Below, piece by piece: positions 5,896-7,501 of a stretch of DNA of 7,501 bases. The notes beneath the pieces were generated by a model. The model was not told the origin of the DNA and did not search any database. It saw only the letters and a program-made list of their open reading frames with translations. The translations under genes and the position numbers were made by a program. Source of the stretch: Candidatus Zixiibacteriota bacterium (lineage in GTDB: Bacteria > Zixibacteria > MSB-5A5 > WJJR01); NCBI GenBank assembly GCA_020058315.1, contig JAGVEK010000554.1, positions 1 to 7,501 of the forward strand, written 5' to 3'. The first letter of the stretch is position 1; every line of letters begins with the position of its first letter.

Positions 5896-7356
5896 AGGGC
5901 CGAGTTGATCGACAATTGAATGAACGCAGCCCACAACGAGGGGGCGCTTCTGGGTGCGCGACTTTCCTTCTGGCGGACGAGTGCACCACACAGTCTCTCG
6001 GTCGCCCGCGGCCAGCTTGAGCAGACCCGTCGTTCCCAGACGGCGCGTCAGTCCCACGTCTAAGACTGAGCCACCGGCGGCCACAATCATCTCCGCCCAG
6101 CCGCGTCTGTGAGCGAGCCGGTAGACCGACGGAGTCGCCGGAGCGACCAGAAAGGGCCTGTCGGCGGGAATCCGTCGGCCGCGCAACAGTTCGGCGGCCA
6201 GTTCAATCTCATACGGGAGCGCACACGGGCCGATCAAGACACCACCGCTCCCTGCATCATGAGCCGACATGACCTCCCAGGAACCGCCTTCGCGAAAGAC
6301 CACGACGCGCGGCTCAACGCCGCGCCCCTCGATGAAGTGCTCCCCATCGTACACGGCCGTTCGGTCGGGGTGACAGAGTGGGAAGTGCCCCTTAAGTAGT
6401 CCGCCAAAGTGACGACGAATCACGTCATCAAAAGCACAGAGCGCTGCCTGGGCACCAAAATCGACCGCCATTGAGCAGAGCTTCACCTTCCGGTCCAGGG
6501 AGAGCCGTTCGACAGGCCCTCCGAGGAACTCGACAATTGCTCCGGACCAGTCGCAATCGGCCTTCCGGATGAGGGCAGCGGCAACGATGTCCTCCACATC
6601 CACTCTTGGTCCCACTTTCCGCATCACTTCGATCCTGACGACCCGGGGAAGAGTACGTGCCGAATCCTCGTCCAGGCAAAGACAGGCAATACCCCCGATG
6701 CCGGGAGCCACTCCGTGGGGCCCCACCAGACAACGGCCGGGCAGAATCGCCCGAGATTCAACCAACTGCCATTCAACCGATCCGAAATCGGGCGATATCC
6801 AGACCGGTTGCTGGATATCATTGATCGGGAGAGCCTCCGACTGTGGAGTTGAACGGGGCCAAACGATTTCAGGACCAGGACTCAGCGCGACATAGCCATC
6901 TTCAGAATCGGGCTGGCGCCCGAATCTCCAGTCGGCCGCGACTTCAGCAGAGGGCCACTCGGAATGGCATCTCTGGTCGATTTTCAAAGTCGCTGTGCGT
7001 GGAGACGCCAGAACCAGCGGCGCGATTGCCGCTTCGCCACCCGCCAGCCGCAATTCGAGTTGTTCGAGCTTGAGGAAAGCGGGACGGTCCTTGATTTCAT
7101 ACTTTCGGCGCCAACTGTAATACGCCGCCTTCGAAATGTTGAGTTCCCGCCCGCAACGAAAGTCGTCACCGAACCGTGCCCATACGTCGGCAATCTGCTG
7201 GTGGGAGAACTTTGGAGCATTGAAGCGCGAGATTCGTTTCTTGCGACGCCAGTACGCGACAAGGTATTCGGGGACGCTGAGCATTTCCGCAATACGTGCG
7301 TCTGTCTTGTAGAGCCCTTGAAGGCGCTCCAACTCAGTTTTGCGCGGAACTCTCAT
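5887..7356 (-). CDS. Helix-turn-helix / degenerate aconitase-fold (LeuC-like) fusion protein of unknown function
   Basis: The product is 489 residues from the chosen start. Residues 6-41 and 51-88 are two similar helix-turn-helix-like modules, each ending in a WRRK motif (YWRRKKRI, SWRRKYEI). After a poorly conserved stretch (about 95-190) the rest aligns by eye with aconitase / 3-isopropylmalate dehydratase large subunits: LPGRCLVG, PRVVRIEV, AIVEFLGGPVERLSLDRKVK (about 273-292), MAVDFGAQAAL (296-306), IGPCALPYEIELAAELLRG (about 375-393), GLTRRLG (about 435-441) and LAAGDR. Catalytic features are gone. DSHT is replaced by GPHG, the CxxC pair that ligates the cluster has become L436 and R439, and only C378 of three cluster cysteines remains. 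There is no swivel domain. It is therefore unlikely to be a dehydratase; a transcriptional regulator or ligand sensor is inference. An upstream ATG at 7405-7407 would add 17 residues but has no ribosome binding site. Confidence 0.8.
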   Translation of the reverse strand: MRVPRKTELERLQGLYKTDARIAEMLSVPEYLVAYWRRKKRISRFNAPKFSHQQIADVWARFGDDFRCGRELNISKAAYYSWRRKYEIKDRPAFLKLEQLELRLAGGEAAIAPLVLASPRTATLKIDQRCHSEWPSAEVAADWRFGRQPDSEDGYVALSPGPEIVWPRSTPQSEALPINDIQQPVWISPDFGSVEWQLVESRAILPGRCLVGPHGVAPGIGGIACLCLDEDSARTLPRVVRIEVMRKVGPRVDVEDIVAAALIRKADCDWSGAIVEFLGGPVERLSLDRKVKLCSMAVDFGAQAALCAFDDVIRRHFGGLLKGHFPLCHPDRTAVYDGEHFIEGRGVEPRVVVFREGGSWEVMSAHDAGSGGVLIGPCALPYEIELAAELLRGRRIPADRPFLVAPATPSVYRLAHRRGWAEMIVAAGGSVLDVGLTRRLGTTGLLKLAAGDRETVWCTRPPEGKSRTQKRPLVVGCVHSIVDQLGPLL

Positions 7357-7363
7357 TGTCCAA

Positions 7364-7369
7364 CTCACC
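7364..7369 (-). promoter_or_regulatory. Ribosome binding site favouring the start at 7356
   Basis: GGTGAG on the minus strand lies 7 bases before the ATG at 7354-7356. The in-frame upstream ATG at 7405-7407 has no purine-rich stretch ahead of it, so the shorter protein is preferred. Confidence 0.5.
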
Positions 7370-7431
7370 GACTTGAACGGCACCAATTCGCGGCGCCGTT
7401 CAAACATCGTTTGGAATCGACGCTTAGCGGC

Positions 7432-7485
7432 AATCTATCAGATCATTCCGCTGAATTCAATACTGAGGGCGAAACGGATCGTCAA
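7432..7485 (-). promoter_or_regulatory. Two overlapping candidate promoters for the HTH/aconitase-fold gene
   Basis: On the minus strand the first candidate has TTGACG (7480-7485, five of six) and TATTGA (7457-7462, three of six) with a 17-base spacer. The second has TTGAAT (7455-7460, four of six) and TAGATT (7432-7437, four of six), also 17 apart. Starts would fall near 7450 or 7425, giving leaders of roughly 70-95 bases. The two share bases at 7457-7460, so both could not be occupied at once. Confidence 0.35.
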
Positions 7486-7501
7486 GCCAGAGGATTCGAA
7501 G

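Noticed and set aside
5887..7356. Annotation as a working 3-isopropylmalate dehydratase or aconitase (leuC/acn)
   Set aside because: Two cluster cysteines and the DSHT motif are missing, no leuD-like partner is present, and an HTH region is fused at the front.

Overview
This window comes from a diderm (Gram-negative-type) bacterium with moderately high GC, judged by eye and not counted. It carries an LpxH-type lipid A phosphoesterase, MurA for peptidoglycan, and a large exported protein that ends in an outer-membrane beta-barrel. The fused peptidase / beta-propeller / barrel protein, the LpxH subtype and the REP-like palindromes resemble what I know from the FCB group and neighbouring phyla (Zixibacteria, Gemmatimonadota, Planctomycetes-like genomes). 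That taxonomic placement is inference. No rRNA, tRNA, CRISPR array or insertion sequence is visible.

Layout from left to right. Positions 1-238 are non-coding and packed with small palindromes, nearly all with three-base loops; one set can fold into a three-way junction. A GC-rich hairpin with a T tract on each side (241-291) covers the last codons of the next gene and looks like a bidirectional terminator. On the minus strand, 239-3544 encodes a 1101-residue fusion: signal peptide, HExxH metallopeptidase, six PD40 propeller repeats, disordered linker and C-terminal barrel. A 151-base gap with a GTCACCGGTGAC palindrome separates it from murA (3696-4961, minus), which starts at TTG with a strong Shine-Dalgarno. 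murA and lpxH (5134-5895, plus) are divergent across about 170 bases that hold a good sigma70-like promoter for murA and a weak candidate for lpxH. lpxH meets the last gene (5887-7356, minus) tail to tail with a 9-base overlap. About 145 bases of upstream DNA after that gene hold two overlapping candidate promoters.

Three genes fit an envelope theme: MurA makes the first committed peptidoglycan precursor, LpxH acts in lipid A synthesis, and the fusion protein probably sits in the outer membrane.

The most unusual element is the minus-strand gene at 5887-7356. Its C-terminal two thirds read as an aconitase / isopropylmalate dehydratase large-subunit fold that has lost two of three iron-sulfur cysteines and the DSHT active-site motif. 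Its N-terminus carries two tandem helix-turn-helix-like modules. It looks like a pseudo-enzyme rebuilt as a DNA-binding or sensory protein, and I do not recognise it as a described family.
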